DNA from: an uncultured Eubacteriales bacterium
Lineage (GTDB): Bacteria > Bacillota > Clostridia > Oscillospirales > Acutalibacteraceae
Length of the DNA stretch: 6,396 nt
NCBI GenBank assembly: GCA_900320235.1
Contig: ONRO01000212.1
Location: 1-6,396 of the forward strand
Direction of reading: 5' to 3'
The translations under genes were made by a program, and so were the position numbers. Below, in pieces: positions 1-5,168 of this stretch; position 1 is the first letter of the stretch; each line of letters starts with the position of its first letter. The notes beneath the pieces were generated by a model. The model saw only the letters and a list, made by a program, of their open reading frames with translations, was not told where the DNA came from and did no database searches.

Positions 1-2
1 AC

Positions 3-92
3 AGAGAGAAGAGTGAAGCAGTGATGATCTGCGGGCTGTCTGAAGCTTCACGAGGAATGTTATATTTCATAGCTGTAATACGCTATGAATAA
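3..92 (+). CDS. possible C-terminal end of an upstream gene (partial)
   Basis: One frame is open from the window edge to a TAA at 90-92 and reads 29 residues ending in ...LYFIAVIRYE. The other two plus-strand frames close within 24 bases. I do not recognise the fragment, and 29 codons is too short to judge coding character, so this could be chance. A stem falls across its last codons (66-89), which would be compatible with a gene end. Only the sequence to the left can decide. Confidence 0.2.
   Translation, partial: REKSEAVMICGLSEASRGMLYFIAVIRYE
66..89 (+). terminator. weak hairpin, possible terminator of upstream gene
   Basis: TTCATAGC (66-73) and GCTATGAA (82-89) form a perfect 8-bp stem with an 8-base loop. 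The bases after it (taaataattt) are AT-rich but not a clean T run, so termination is uncertain. It sits before the likely promoter of the lipoprotein gene at 180. Confidence 0.25.
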
Positions 93-150
93 ATAATTTG
101 CTTTGGCATTCTGTGCATATATGAGTCAGGAACCGGAATGGGAAAATCAT

Positions 151-156
151 TATAAT
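151..156 (+). promoter_or_regulatory. candidate -10 box for the lipoprotein at 180
   Basis: A perfect TATAAT lies 24 bases before the start codon. No good -35 box is found at 16-18 bases upstream. If it is used, the leader would be under 20 bases and would consist of little more than the ribosome site GGGGAGG (166-172), which lies 7 bases before the ATG. Confidence 0.35.
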
Positions 157-179
157 ATATATGCCGGGGAGGAAAAAAT

Positions 180-1331
180 ATGAAAAAGATATTATTGATC
201 GGATTGTTGTGTGTATCGACGATTATGTTTGCAGTTTCAGCTGCAGGATGTACCGAAAAGGGGCTTCAGGAAGTTGTATCCGGTATTAATGCGGATAGTG
301 AGCCATCAGTCAAGGATGACAGTGATGTACAGGAAGTTTCTGCTCAGAATTCATTGCTTGATGCTTCAAAGGGTACACCCGTTATAATGAGATATGAAGG
401 TATACGTCAGGGAAATATAACTGATTTTTCAGCTGAGAGCACTGAAACCGCAAAGACGGCAGTCAATGCCATTAAAAAAATCAAGGTTATAAAGGAAGTC
501 CCGGATCCTGAATCTGATGAATCAGACGATATAACTATCATCTATGATTCAAACGGACAGGACAGGCTGATATTCCAGGGAGGAAGGCTTGTCATTGACG
601 ATAAATTCTACGAGGTAAGCGGCTATGATGAGCTGATAACAGTCATAAACGAAGCAAACAGTCAGGACGAACAGGGAGAACAGGACGACTCAGATGAGCA
701 GACATCTTCCGGTGTGACCTATGCGGCAAGCGTACATACAATGCCTTCACTCTGGGACGATGATAAGGGCGAGCTTGTTGAGGTCGCCTTCAGATATGAT
801 GAAGAAACCGTATCAGATTATTTTGAAACAGACGACAAGACCATGCTTGCAGAGCTTGAAAAAGCTATTGACGGCATAAAGTTGACAGCTGAAAGCAGCG
901 AGAGAACAAGAGGCAACGGAGTTATCCTGCTTTATAATGCAAAGAACAAAAACGGACGGATCGAATTTGAAAACAAAAGGGCTGTTATTGGCGGAAAAGC
1001 ATATGAAACAGAGGGTTATGCGGAGTTGAGCAAGGTGCTGAAGAAGATCGAGGAGAATTATCCGGAATGGCAGAAAAAGTATGACGACTTTGTTCTGGGA
1101 ATGTCAAAGGTAGATAACAGGGTCTCTGAAATGTGCACCAGCGATACCTACAAGAATGCAGACGAGAAAACAAAGCACAGCATGGCACTTGAGCTTCTGA
1201 AAAAGCTTGAGTCAGAAGGACTTATCAAAAAGGACAGTATATGTGACAGCAATGACTCGATAAGCTATGGATACAGCGTCGGCGGATTTGGTGCAATACA
1301 ATTAAAAGGTTTTGATCCGATGATGAACTGA
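180..1331 (+). CDS. putative lipoprotein with two copies of an unrecognised domain
   Basis: The 383-residue protein starts with MKK, a hydrophobic stretch (4-20) and SAAGC, so Cys24 is the likely lipidated residue and the protein should sit on the outer face of the membrane. Ala at lipobox -3 is tolerated but less usual than Leu. A charged Asp/Ser-rich linker (about 38-62) follows. Residues about 66-160 and 198-293 look like two diverged copies of one domain: each has a helix-like stretch rich in Lys, Ala and Glu, then a strand pattern (ITIIYDSNGQDRLIF / VILLYNAKNKNGRIEF), a glycine turn, and a GY-(D/A)-EL helix. An acidic linker (161-175) joins them. The C-terminal part (294-383) is mostly helical, carries Cys319 and Cys355, and ends in GFDPMMN. 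GGGGAGG 7 bases before the ATG supports this start. I do not recognise a family, and no function can be stated. It appears monocistronic, with a terminator close behind. Confidence 0.85.
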   Translation: MKKILLIGLLCVSTIMFAVSAAGCTEKGLQEVVSGINADSEPSVKDDSDVQEVSAQNSLLDASKGTPVIMRYEGIRQGNITDFSAESTETAKTAVNAIKKIKVIKEVPDPESDESDDITIIYDSNGQDRLIFQGGRLVIDDKFYEVSGYDELITVINEANSQDEQGEQDDSDEQTSSGVTYAASVHTMPSLWDDDKGELVEVAFRYDEETVSDYFETDDKTMLAELEKAIDGIKLTAESSERTRGNGVILLYNAKNKNGRIEFENKRAVIGGKAYETEGYAELSKVLKKIEENYPEWQKKYDDFVLGMSKVDNRVSEMCTSDTYKNADEKTKHSMALELLKKLESEGLIKKDSICDSNDSISYGYSVGGFGAIQLKGFDPMMN

Positions 1332-1345
1332 TACATAAAATCAAG

Positions 1346-1392
1346 AAAATACCGCACACCTGATGCAAAAAAGCCTTGGGTGTGCGATTTTA
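1346..1392 (+). terminator. rho-independent terminator after the first lipoprotein
   Basis: CGCACACC (1353-1360) pairs with GGTGTGCG (1379-1386) around an 18-base loop, followed by ATTTTATT. The A-rich bases before the stem (aaaat, 1346-1350) can also pair with the T tract, so it could work in both directions. It starts 14 bases after the stop codon. Confidence 0.7.
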
Positions 1393-1489
1393 TTATAAAT
1401 TGATAGAAAGGCCAATGAATGCTCAGACGTTTTTGAAAAAGTGCATACAAAAGAACAAATAATCACTTTAAATTTTAGCATTATATCAT

Positions 1490-1518
1490 TTGTTTTTTGT
1501 GCAGAAATAGAGTAAAAT
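1490..1518 (+). promoter_or_regulatory. sigma-A type promoter for the carboxypeptidase gene
   Basis: TTGTTT (1490-1495) and TAAAAT (1513-1518) are separated by exactly 17 bases. Transcription would begin near 1525 and give a leader of about 137 nt. No better pair is seen closer to the gene: the TATAAC at 1576-1581 has only a badly spaced TTGCTT partner. This is a prediction from box match and spacing. Confidence 0.5.
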
Positions 1519-1534
1519 ATATGTAAGGGCGTAT

Positions 1535-1575
1535 TCCGCCGGCAGCCCGGCGGATATTGCTTTTATTTTTGTTTT
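1535..1575 (+). terminator. terminator-like hairpin inside the carboxypeptidase leader
   Basis: TCCGCCGG (1535-1542) and CCGGCGGA (1547-1554) form a perfect 8-bp GC-rich stem with a 4-base loop. A T-rich run (ttttatttttgttttt, 1561-1576) follows, although tattgc separates it from the stem. It lies just downstream of the predicted start of transcription and before the gene. It could be a premature terminator (attenuator), a backup terminator for the gene at 180, or simply a stable 5' stem. Confidence 0.45.
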
Positions 1576-1580
1576 TATAA

Positions 1581-1653
1581 CCTGCATCAGCTGCTTTTTT
1601 AAGCCCGCTTTGCAGGAGGAATGATCTTTTTTAATATTAAAAGCAGGAGCTGA
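1581..1653 (+). promoter_or_regulatory. leader with alternative helices over the ribosome binding site
   Basis: CCTGCA (1581-1586) can pair with TGCAGG (1611-1616). TCAGCTGCTTTT (1587-1598) can pair with AAAAGC plus AGCTGA (1639-1644, 1648-1653), which leaves a 3-base AGG bulge (1645-1647). The second helix would bury the AGGAG ribosome site (1645-1649) of the carboxypeptidase gene. The two helices cross, so they are either alternatives or a pseudoknot. The pairings can be seen in the sequence; regulation is an inference. It matches no riboswitch or T-box consensus that I know. Confidence 0.35.
1645..1649 (+). promoter_or_regulatory. ribosome binding site of the carboxypeptidase gene
   Basis: AGGAG ends 12 bases before the ATG at 1662, which is longer than the usual 5-9. 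A stronger AGGAGG lies further up at 1614-1619 but is too far (42 bases) to serve this ATG and only 1 base from the ATG at 1621. No other start fits the protein, because the signal peptide begins at 1662. Confidence 0.6.
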
Positions 1654-1661
1654 ATAATTTT

Positions 1662-2999
1662 ATGAAAAAAATTATATCCCTGATGATATCCTGTCTTTTG
1701 GTCATGTCCGCAATGCTTTTTGCTTTTGCGCCGCAGGCAGATGCTGCGCTTTTTAATATCGACTTCCAGCTGAAAAGCAAATCAGTGTATCTCGAAAATC
1801 TTGACACAGGCTCACCGGTTTTTGAAAAGGATGCCGACGCAAGAAGATTTCCGGCTTCGACCACAAAGATAATGACCTATATCATTACTGCTGAGCATAT
1901 CAGCGATTTTAAAAATACCTATGTTACCGTAAAGGATCGTGTTCTTCATGAGCTTGACGGTACAGGAAGCTCTACCGCAGGACTTATCGGCGGAGAAAAG
2001 CTGAGCATATATCAGCTTCTTTGCAGTCTTATGATACCTTCAGGAAATGATGCTGCACTGATACTTGCTGATTATATCGGCGGCGGATATGAATCAAAAT
2101 TTGTTGAAATGATGAATACCAAGGCTAAGGAACTTGGATGTACAGGAACACATTTTTCCAATCCCCACGGACTTAACGACCCGAATCATTATACGACCGT
2201 CAGGGATATGGCAAAGATGGCAAAATATGCAATGACTCTGCAGGATTTCAATGAAATCTCGAATATGACAGGCTCGGATTGTCTTGGTGAGGACAGATTC
2301 CTTATCACAACAAACTATATGATAGATGCTGCCAGAGGCGGAGATTATTACTATGAATATGCTTCCGGCATAAAAACAGGTTCTACCGGAAATGACTCAG
2401 GCTATTGTCTTGTTTCAACAGCTTCAAAGGATGGCTATACATATCTGTGCGTTGCATATGGTGCGCCTTATGAGGATAAAAACGGCGAGCAGTATGAAAA
2501 CGGAGCAATGATAGATTCTGCCAACCTTTATGAATGGGCTTTCAATAACCTTTCCATAAAGACGATACTTGATAAGAACGACCTTGTAAAAGAGGTAAAG
2601 ATAAATTACGCATGGAATAAGGATTCGATACAGCTTATACCGGCAAACGGCTATACATCACTGATGCCTGATGATGTTGAGCTTGAAAGTATAGACCGTA
2701 CTTTCAATGTGCCTGAGGAGATCAATGCGCCTATCAAGGAGGGCGATAAAATCGGAACAGTGACACTGAGCTATGCAAATCAGGAGCTTGCGACAGTCGA
2801 TCTTCTTGCAAGTGAATCGGTGGACAGGAGTGATCTTCTGACTGCTGCAGACGGACTGAAGACTATTGCGACCTCGAACTGGTTCATAATAACAGTGTCT
2901 GTTATTATACTTCTGATAATAATATATATTATTATAGTCGGAGTGTACAAGCGCAGAAAAAGGTCACACCGACCTGTGAAAAAATACAGGAAATTCTGA
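1662..2999 (+). CDS. D-alanyl-D-alanine carboxypeptidase (peptidase S11, low-molecular-weight PBP)
   Basis: The enzyme removes the terminal D-Ala from peptidoglycan pentapeptides outside the membrane, which limits cross-linking. All three active-site motifs of the serine DD-peptidase fold are present: SxxK as S66-T-T-K69, SxN as S127-G-N129, and KTG at 238-240. The family signature around NPHGLND (167-173) and HYTTVRDMA is also there. Residues 1-28 form a signal peptide with a probable cut after ADA. The region about 300-385 matches the beta-rich PBP5-type C-terminal domain. A true hydrophobic span (about 407-428) and a strongly basic tail (RRKRSHRPVKKYRK) follow, so the C-terminus is anchored across the membrane. 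At 445 residues it is a little longer than typical members. It resembles the Bacillus DacF/DacB group, but I cannot choose between them, so no symbol is given. It appears to be transcribed alone. Confidence 0.93.
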   Translation: MKKIISLMISCLLVMSAMLFAFAPQADAALFNIDFQLKSKSVYLENLDTGSPVFEKDADARRFPASTTKIMTYIITAEHISDFKNTYVTVKDRVLHELDGTGSSTAGLIGGEKLSIYQLLCSLMIPSGNDAALILADYIGGGYESKFVEMMNTKAKELGCTGTHFSNPHGLNDPNHYTTVRDMAKMAKYAMTLQDFNEISNMTGSDCLGEDRFLITTNYMIDAARGGDYYYEYASGIKTGSTGNDSGYCLVSTASKDGYTYLCVAYGAPYEDKNGEQYENGAMIDSANLYEWAFNNLSIKTILDKNDLVKEVKINYAWNKDSIQLIPANGYTSLMPDDVELESIDRTFNVPEEINAPIKEGDKIGTVTLSYANQELATVDLLASESVDRSDLLTAADGLKTIATSNWFIITVSVIILLIIIYIIIVGVYKRRKRSHRPVKKYRKF

Positions 3000-3003
3000 T
3001 TAC

Positions 3004-3055
3004 AGCGGAGATATTCCGGCGGCTTTTGCCCGTCGGGAATGTCCGCTTTTTATAT
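3004..3055 (+). terminator. rho-independent terminator after the carboxypeptidase gene
   Basis: AGCGGA (3004-3009) pairs with TCCGCT (3042-3047), and the inner ATTCC (3013-3017) pairs with GGAAT (3036-3040). A tail of TTTTTATATTT follows. It begins 5 bases after the stop codon. Confidence 0.75.
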
Positions 3056-3100
3056 TTAAAATAATATTAAGGAATTTTTTTGAAAAAATATAAAAAATGC

Positions 3101-3129
3101 TTGCATTTTCCAGATCAGTATGATATAAT
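3101..3129 (+). promoter_or_regulatory. strong promoter of the tRNA-Val gene
   Basis: TTGCAT (3101-3106) and TATAAT (3124-3129) are 17 bases apart, and TG at 3121-3122 makes an extended -10 (TGATATAAT). Transcription would start near 3136, leaving a leader of under 30 bases before the tRNA. This is the best promoter match in the window. Confidence 0.75.
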
Positions 3130-3163
3130 ATAGAAGTCGTCGGGAAAAGATGATAAAACCTCT

Positions 3164-3239
3164 GGGAGCATAGCTCAGCTGGGAGAGCATCTGCCTTACA
3201 AGCAGAGGGTCACAGGTTCGAGCCCTGTTGTTCCCACCA
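3164..3239 (+). tRNA. tRNA-Val (anticodon UAC), CCA encoded
   Basis: The full cloverleaf can be drawn. The acceptor stem GGGAGCA (3164-3170) pairs with TGTTCCC (3229-3235) with one G-U pair. The D arm is GCTC...GAGC (3173-3188). The anticodon stem is TCTGC/GCAGA (3190-3194, 3202-3206) with loop CTTACAA, so the anticodon is TAC (3197-3199), reading GUA and other valine codons. The T arm is ACAGG-TTCGAGC-CCTGT. A73 and CCA (3236-3239) are encoded. It stands alone between its own promoter and terminator rather than in a tRNA cluster. Confidence 0.96.
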
Positions 3240-3243
3240 GAAA

Positions 3244-3276
3244 AGCCTTTCACAAATGTGAGGGGCTTTTTTCTTT
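3244..3276 (+). terminator. rho-independent terminator after tRNA-Val
   Basis: AGCCTTTCAC (3244-3253) pairs over 10 bp, two of them G-U, with GTGAGGGGCT (3258-3267) around a 4-base loop, followed directly by TTTTTT-C-TTTT. It starts 5 bases after the CCA. Confidence 0.85.
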
Positions 3277-3282
3277 TATAAT
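3277..3282 (+). promoter_or_regulatory. possible -10 box for the small lipoprotein gene
   Basis: TATAAT directly follows the T tract of the tRNA terminator, but no recognisable -35 box sits 16-18 bases upstream, where the terminator stem lies. If it is used, transcription would start near 3289 and the paired region at 3298-3338 would be in the leader. Read-through from the tRNA is the alternative. Confidence 0.25.
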
Positions 3283-3297
3283 AATTAAAAAAGGTTC

Positions 3298-3338
3298 AGC
3301 TGTCCGGCAGAACGGAAAAAGACAGCCGCTCTGCCGGA
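3298..3338 (+). repeat. interleaved inverted repeats before the small lipoprotein gene
   Basis: TCCGGCAGA (3303-3311) and TCTGCCGGA (3330-3338) form a perfect 9-bp stem. GCTGTC (3299-3304) can also pair with GACAGC (3321-3326). The two pairings cross and share two bases, so only one can form fully, unless a shortened pseudoknot forms. No T tract follows, so it is not an ordinary terminator. It ends 8 bases before the ribosome site. Confidence 0.5.
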
Positions 3339-3345
3339 TAATAAA

Positions 3346-3350
3346 AAGGG
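3346..3350 (+). promoter_or_regulatory. ribosome binding site that decides the start of the small lipoprotein
   Basis: AAGGG ends 8 bases before the ATG at 3359. A GTG at 3350 in the same frame would add three residues, but it overlaps this site and has no ribosome site of its own, so the ATG at 3359 is preferred. Confidence 0.6.
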
Positions 3351-3358
3351 TGTTACAG

Positions 3359-4039
3359 ATGAAAAGAAATGTTTTCAGAGCCGTATTGTGCTTTGTCTGC
3401 TGTGCATTAATGCTTTGCGGCTGCAATATCAGGATCAGAACAAAAGATGTGTGGACTGATACAGAGTCCGTGCCGCCGGAAAATAACAATGGCTTTATCA
3501 ATTATTCATATTTTGAAAGAAACGACAGCGAAATGAAAATAACCGCAGCGGCAGCCGGCGGAAAAGCACCCTATGAATATTCCCTGTCATTCAGAAGAGA
3601 TACATCGAACGCTTGGAAGGATATAACTGAAGATTATACAACAAAATCAACTTTTTCCCTTACGGCTGAAAAGGATACGGTTTACTATATATTAATAAAA
3701 ATACGGGACAGCAGCAATAATCTGTGCGGAAAGGTCATCACCTCTGAAGGAAATACTGATGATCTGAAAAATACCTCCTCGGTTGTCAGTCAGCAGATAA
3801 CGAAAGGAGAGCATGTCACGGTCAAAGCCTCAGCAGCCGGCGGAAAAAAGCCGTACAGATATTCATATTATTTCAAGAACTCGGAAAGCTCCGTCTGGCA
3901 CAGCTTCGGTGAGGAATTCGGTACAGAAGCTTCAGCCTCATTCAAACCGACAAAGACATCTTCCTATACTGTCAGGAGTGTGATAACGGATTCAGACAAT
4001 AAGGCGTGTGTGAAGCTTTTTGATATCAGCGTAAAATAA
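3359..4039 (+). CDS. small lipoprotein with two tandem Ig-like repeats
   Basis: The 226-residue protein begins MKRNVFRAVL with a hydrophobic core and ends its signal at LCGC, so Cys22 is the likely lipidated residue and the protein should be on the outer face of the membrane. After a short polar linker, residues about 47-127 and 142-226 are two copies of one unit. Each has (K/V)xAxAAGGKxPYxYS, a strand ending in W, an aromatic-rich (E/D)-(D/E)-(Y/F) segment, and a last strand with xDSxNxxC. The layout is that of small beta-sandwich repeats which I associate with cell-surface proteins of ruminococci; such units often bind partners or act as spacers. Here Cys123 and Cys217 stand at matching places. 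No enzyme motif or dockerin is seen, and the role is unknown. The gene follows the tRNA-Val terminator and faces the aroB gene tail to tail. Confidence 0.8.
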   Translation: MKRNVFRAVLCFVCCALMLCGCNIRIRTKDVWTDTESVPPENNNGFINYSYFERNDSEMKITAAAAGGKAPYEYSLSFRRDTSNAWKDITEDYTTKSTFSLTAEKDTVYYILIKIRDSSNNLCGKVITSEGNTDDLKNTSSVVSQQITKGEHVTVKASAAGGKKPYRYSYYFKNSESSVWHSFGEEFGTEASASFKPTKTSSYTVRSVITDSDNKACVKLFDISVK

Positions 4040-4043
4040 AAAT

Positions 4044-4085
4044 AACTGCCGCATTAACGAAAAAAGTATCGCTGATGCGGCAGTT
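4044..4085. terminator. bidirectional terminator between convergent genes
   Basis: AACTGCCGCAT (4044-4054) and ATGCGGCAGTT (4075-4085) form an 11-bp perfect stem, and CGA/TCG can extend it inside. Read on the minus strand, the hairpin is followed by ATTTTTATTTTA, a good tail for ending the tyrA-aroB transcript. On the plus strand the tail (ccttgttt) is weaker, but it lies right after the small lipoprotein. It probably serves both sides. Confidence 0.75.
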
Positions 4086-4115
4086 CCTTGTTTCTGATAA
4101 ATTCAAAGTAGAAGG

Positions 4116-5168
4116 TTATTCATTGCAGAAATAGTCGTTGATCTTATCAGTTGATATTTTATTGATAAAACAGGTTCCGATATCTCTCAGGAAGATAAAG
4201 CTCAGACCTTTTCCGCTGCTTTTTTTATCTCCTCTTGTCGCAGCGACGATCTGCGGAAGGGTAAAGTCAGTGGTTGTTGTCATATGGTATTTTTTGAGTA
4301 ATGCCAAAAGTCTGTCAGAGCTTCCTTTTTCGGTAATGCCCTTCTGCTCGGTGATCCTTGTAATCAGAAGCGCACCGAGAGCGACAGCTTCACCATGTGT
4401 GATACCGGAATAATTATGCAGCTTTTCAAGCGCATGGCCGAAGGTATGTCCGAAATTCAGTATAGCACGTTCTCCTGTGTCACGTTCATCATGCTCGACA
4501 ACGTCCTTTTTGATAGAAACGGATTCAAAAATGATATCATCAATAATATCGCGGGCGTTTTCATTTTCAAGACGTTCAAAAAGTGAGCGGCTTCTTATAC
4601 AGCCGTATTTGATGACCTCGCCCATGCCGTCATTAAAGAATTCAGCTGGCAGAGTTGAAAGTGTATCCGGGTCGATAAGTACAACTCTCGGCTGCCAGAA
4701 TGCACCGACAAGATTTTTGCCGGTGGGAAGGTCAACGCCGGTTTTTCCGCCGACTGAGGAATCAACCTGAGAAAGCAGGGTAGTCGGGATCTGCACAAAA
4801 TCTATTCCGCGAAGGTAGCTTGCAGCGGCAAATCCTGCCATATCACCCGTAACACCGCCGCCAAGGGCAACAATGATGTCCGTACGGGTAATGTTATGCT
4901 CATAAAAATGGCTGTACATTTTTTCAATTGTAGAAAGGCGTTTTCTTTCCTCGCCGGCCTGAAAAACAAAAAGCGAGGTTTCAAAACCATTTTCTTTAAG
5001 TGAAAAATTAACAGTCTCCGCATAGATCGGAGCGACATTGCTGTCGCTGACTATTACCGCACGAACGGCTGAGCTTACTTCTCTTACATATTTTCCGGCA
5101 TCAGTAAGAAGTCCGTGTCCGATGTAGATATTATACGGACGTCCTGTTTTTACTTCGATTGTTTTCAT
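4116..5168 (-). CDS. aroB: 3-dehydroquinate synthase
   Basis: AroB turns DAHP into 3-dehydroquinate, the second step of the shikimate pathway, in the cytoplasm, using NAD and a divalent metal. The 350-residue length is normal. Visible motifs are the NAD-binding GGGVTGDMAGF (103-113), PTTLLSQVDSSVGGKTG (128-144) with the following GKNLVG, GEVIKYG (183-189), NFGHTFGHALE (238-248), HGEAVALG (258-265) and the RGDKK segment (312-316). By comparison with the family, Glu184, His241 and His258 are the metal ligands. The ATG overlaps the TGA of tyrA as ATGA, and an AGGAGGAG site lies 8 bases upstream inside the tyrA end, so the two genes are likely translationally coupled. It is the last gene of the operon, with a terminator about 30 bases beyond its stop. 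No key residue is missing. Confidence 0.97.
   Translation of the reverse strand: MKTIEVKTGRPYNIYIGHGLLTDAGKYVREVSSAVRAVIVSDSNVAPIYAETVNFSLKENGFETSLFVFQAGEERKRLSTIEKMYSHFYEHNITRTDIIVALGGGVTGDMAGFAAASYLRGIDFVQIPTTLLSQVDSSVGGKTGVDLPTGKNLVGAFWQPRVVLIDPDTLSTLPAEFFNDGMGEVIKYGCIRSRSLFERLENENARDIIDDIIFESVSIKKDVVEHDERDTGERAILNFGHTFGHALEKLHNYSGITHGEAVALGALLITRITEQKGITEKGSSDRLLALLKKYHMTTTTDFTLPQIVAATRGDKKSSGKGLSFIFLRDIGTCFINKISTDKINDYFCNE

Noticed and set aside
1621..1653. 10-codon leader peptide gene before the carboxypeptidase
   Set aside because: AGGAGG is only 1 base from its ATG, too close for normal initiation. It is kept as an observation, not as a gene.
1525..1661. T-box riboswitch before the carboxypeptidase gene
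   Set aside because: The conserved T-box bulge sequence (AGGGTGGNACCGCG-like) is absent and the leader is too short.
1637..1864. 75-codon minus-strand frame over the start of the carboxypeptidase gene
   Set aside because: It is a shadow of a confidently identified gene, without ribosome site or recognisable protein features.
3056..3253. Open frame on the minus strand of 65 codons that includes RARTCDPLLVRQMLSQLSYAPR
   Set aside because: It is the antisense translation of the tRNA-Val gene and its flanks. This kind of sequence is a familiar false protein in annotation.
3350..3358. GTG at 3350 as the start of the small lipoprotein
   Set aside because: It overlaps the AAGGG that serves the ATG at 3359 and has no ribosome site of its own; the signal peptide reads best from the ATG.
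4395..4770. Plus-strand frames of 63 and 97 codons inside aroB
   Set aside because: They lie opposite the conserved metal-site and NAD-site region of aroB and have no family features; they are antisense shadows.
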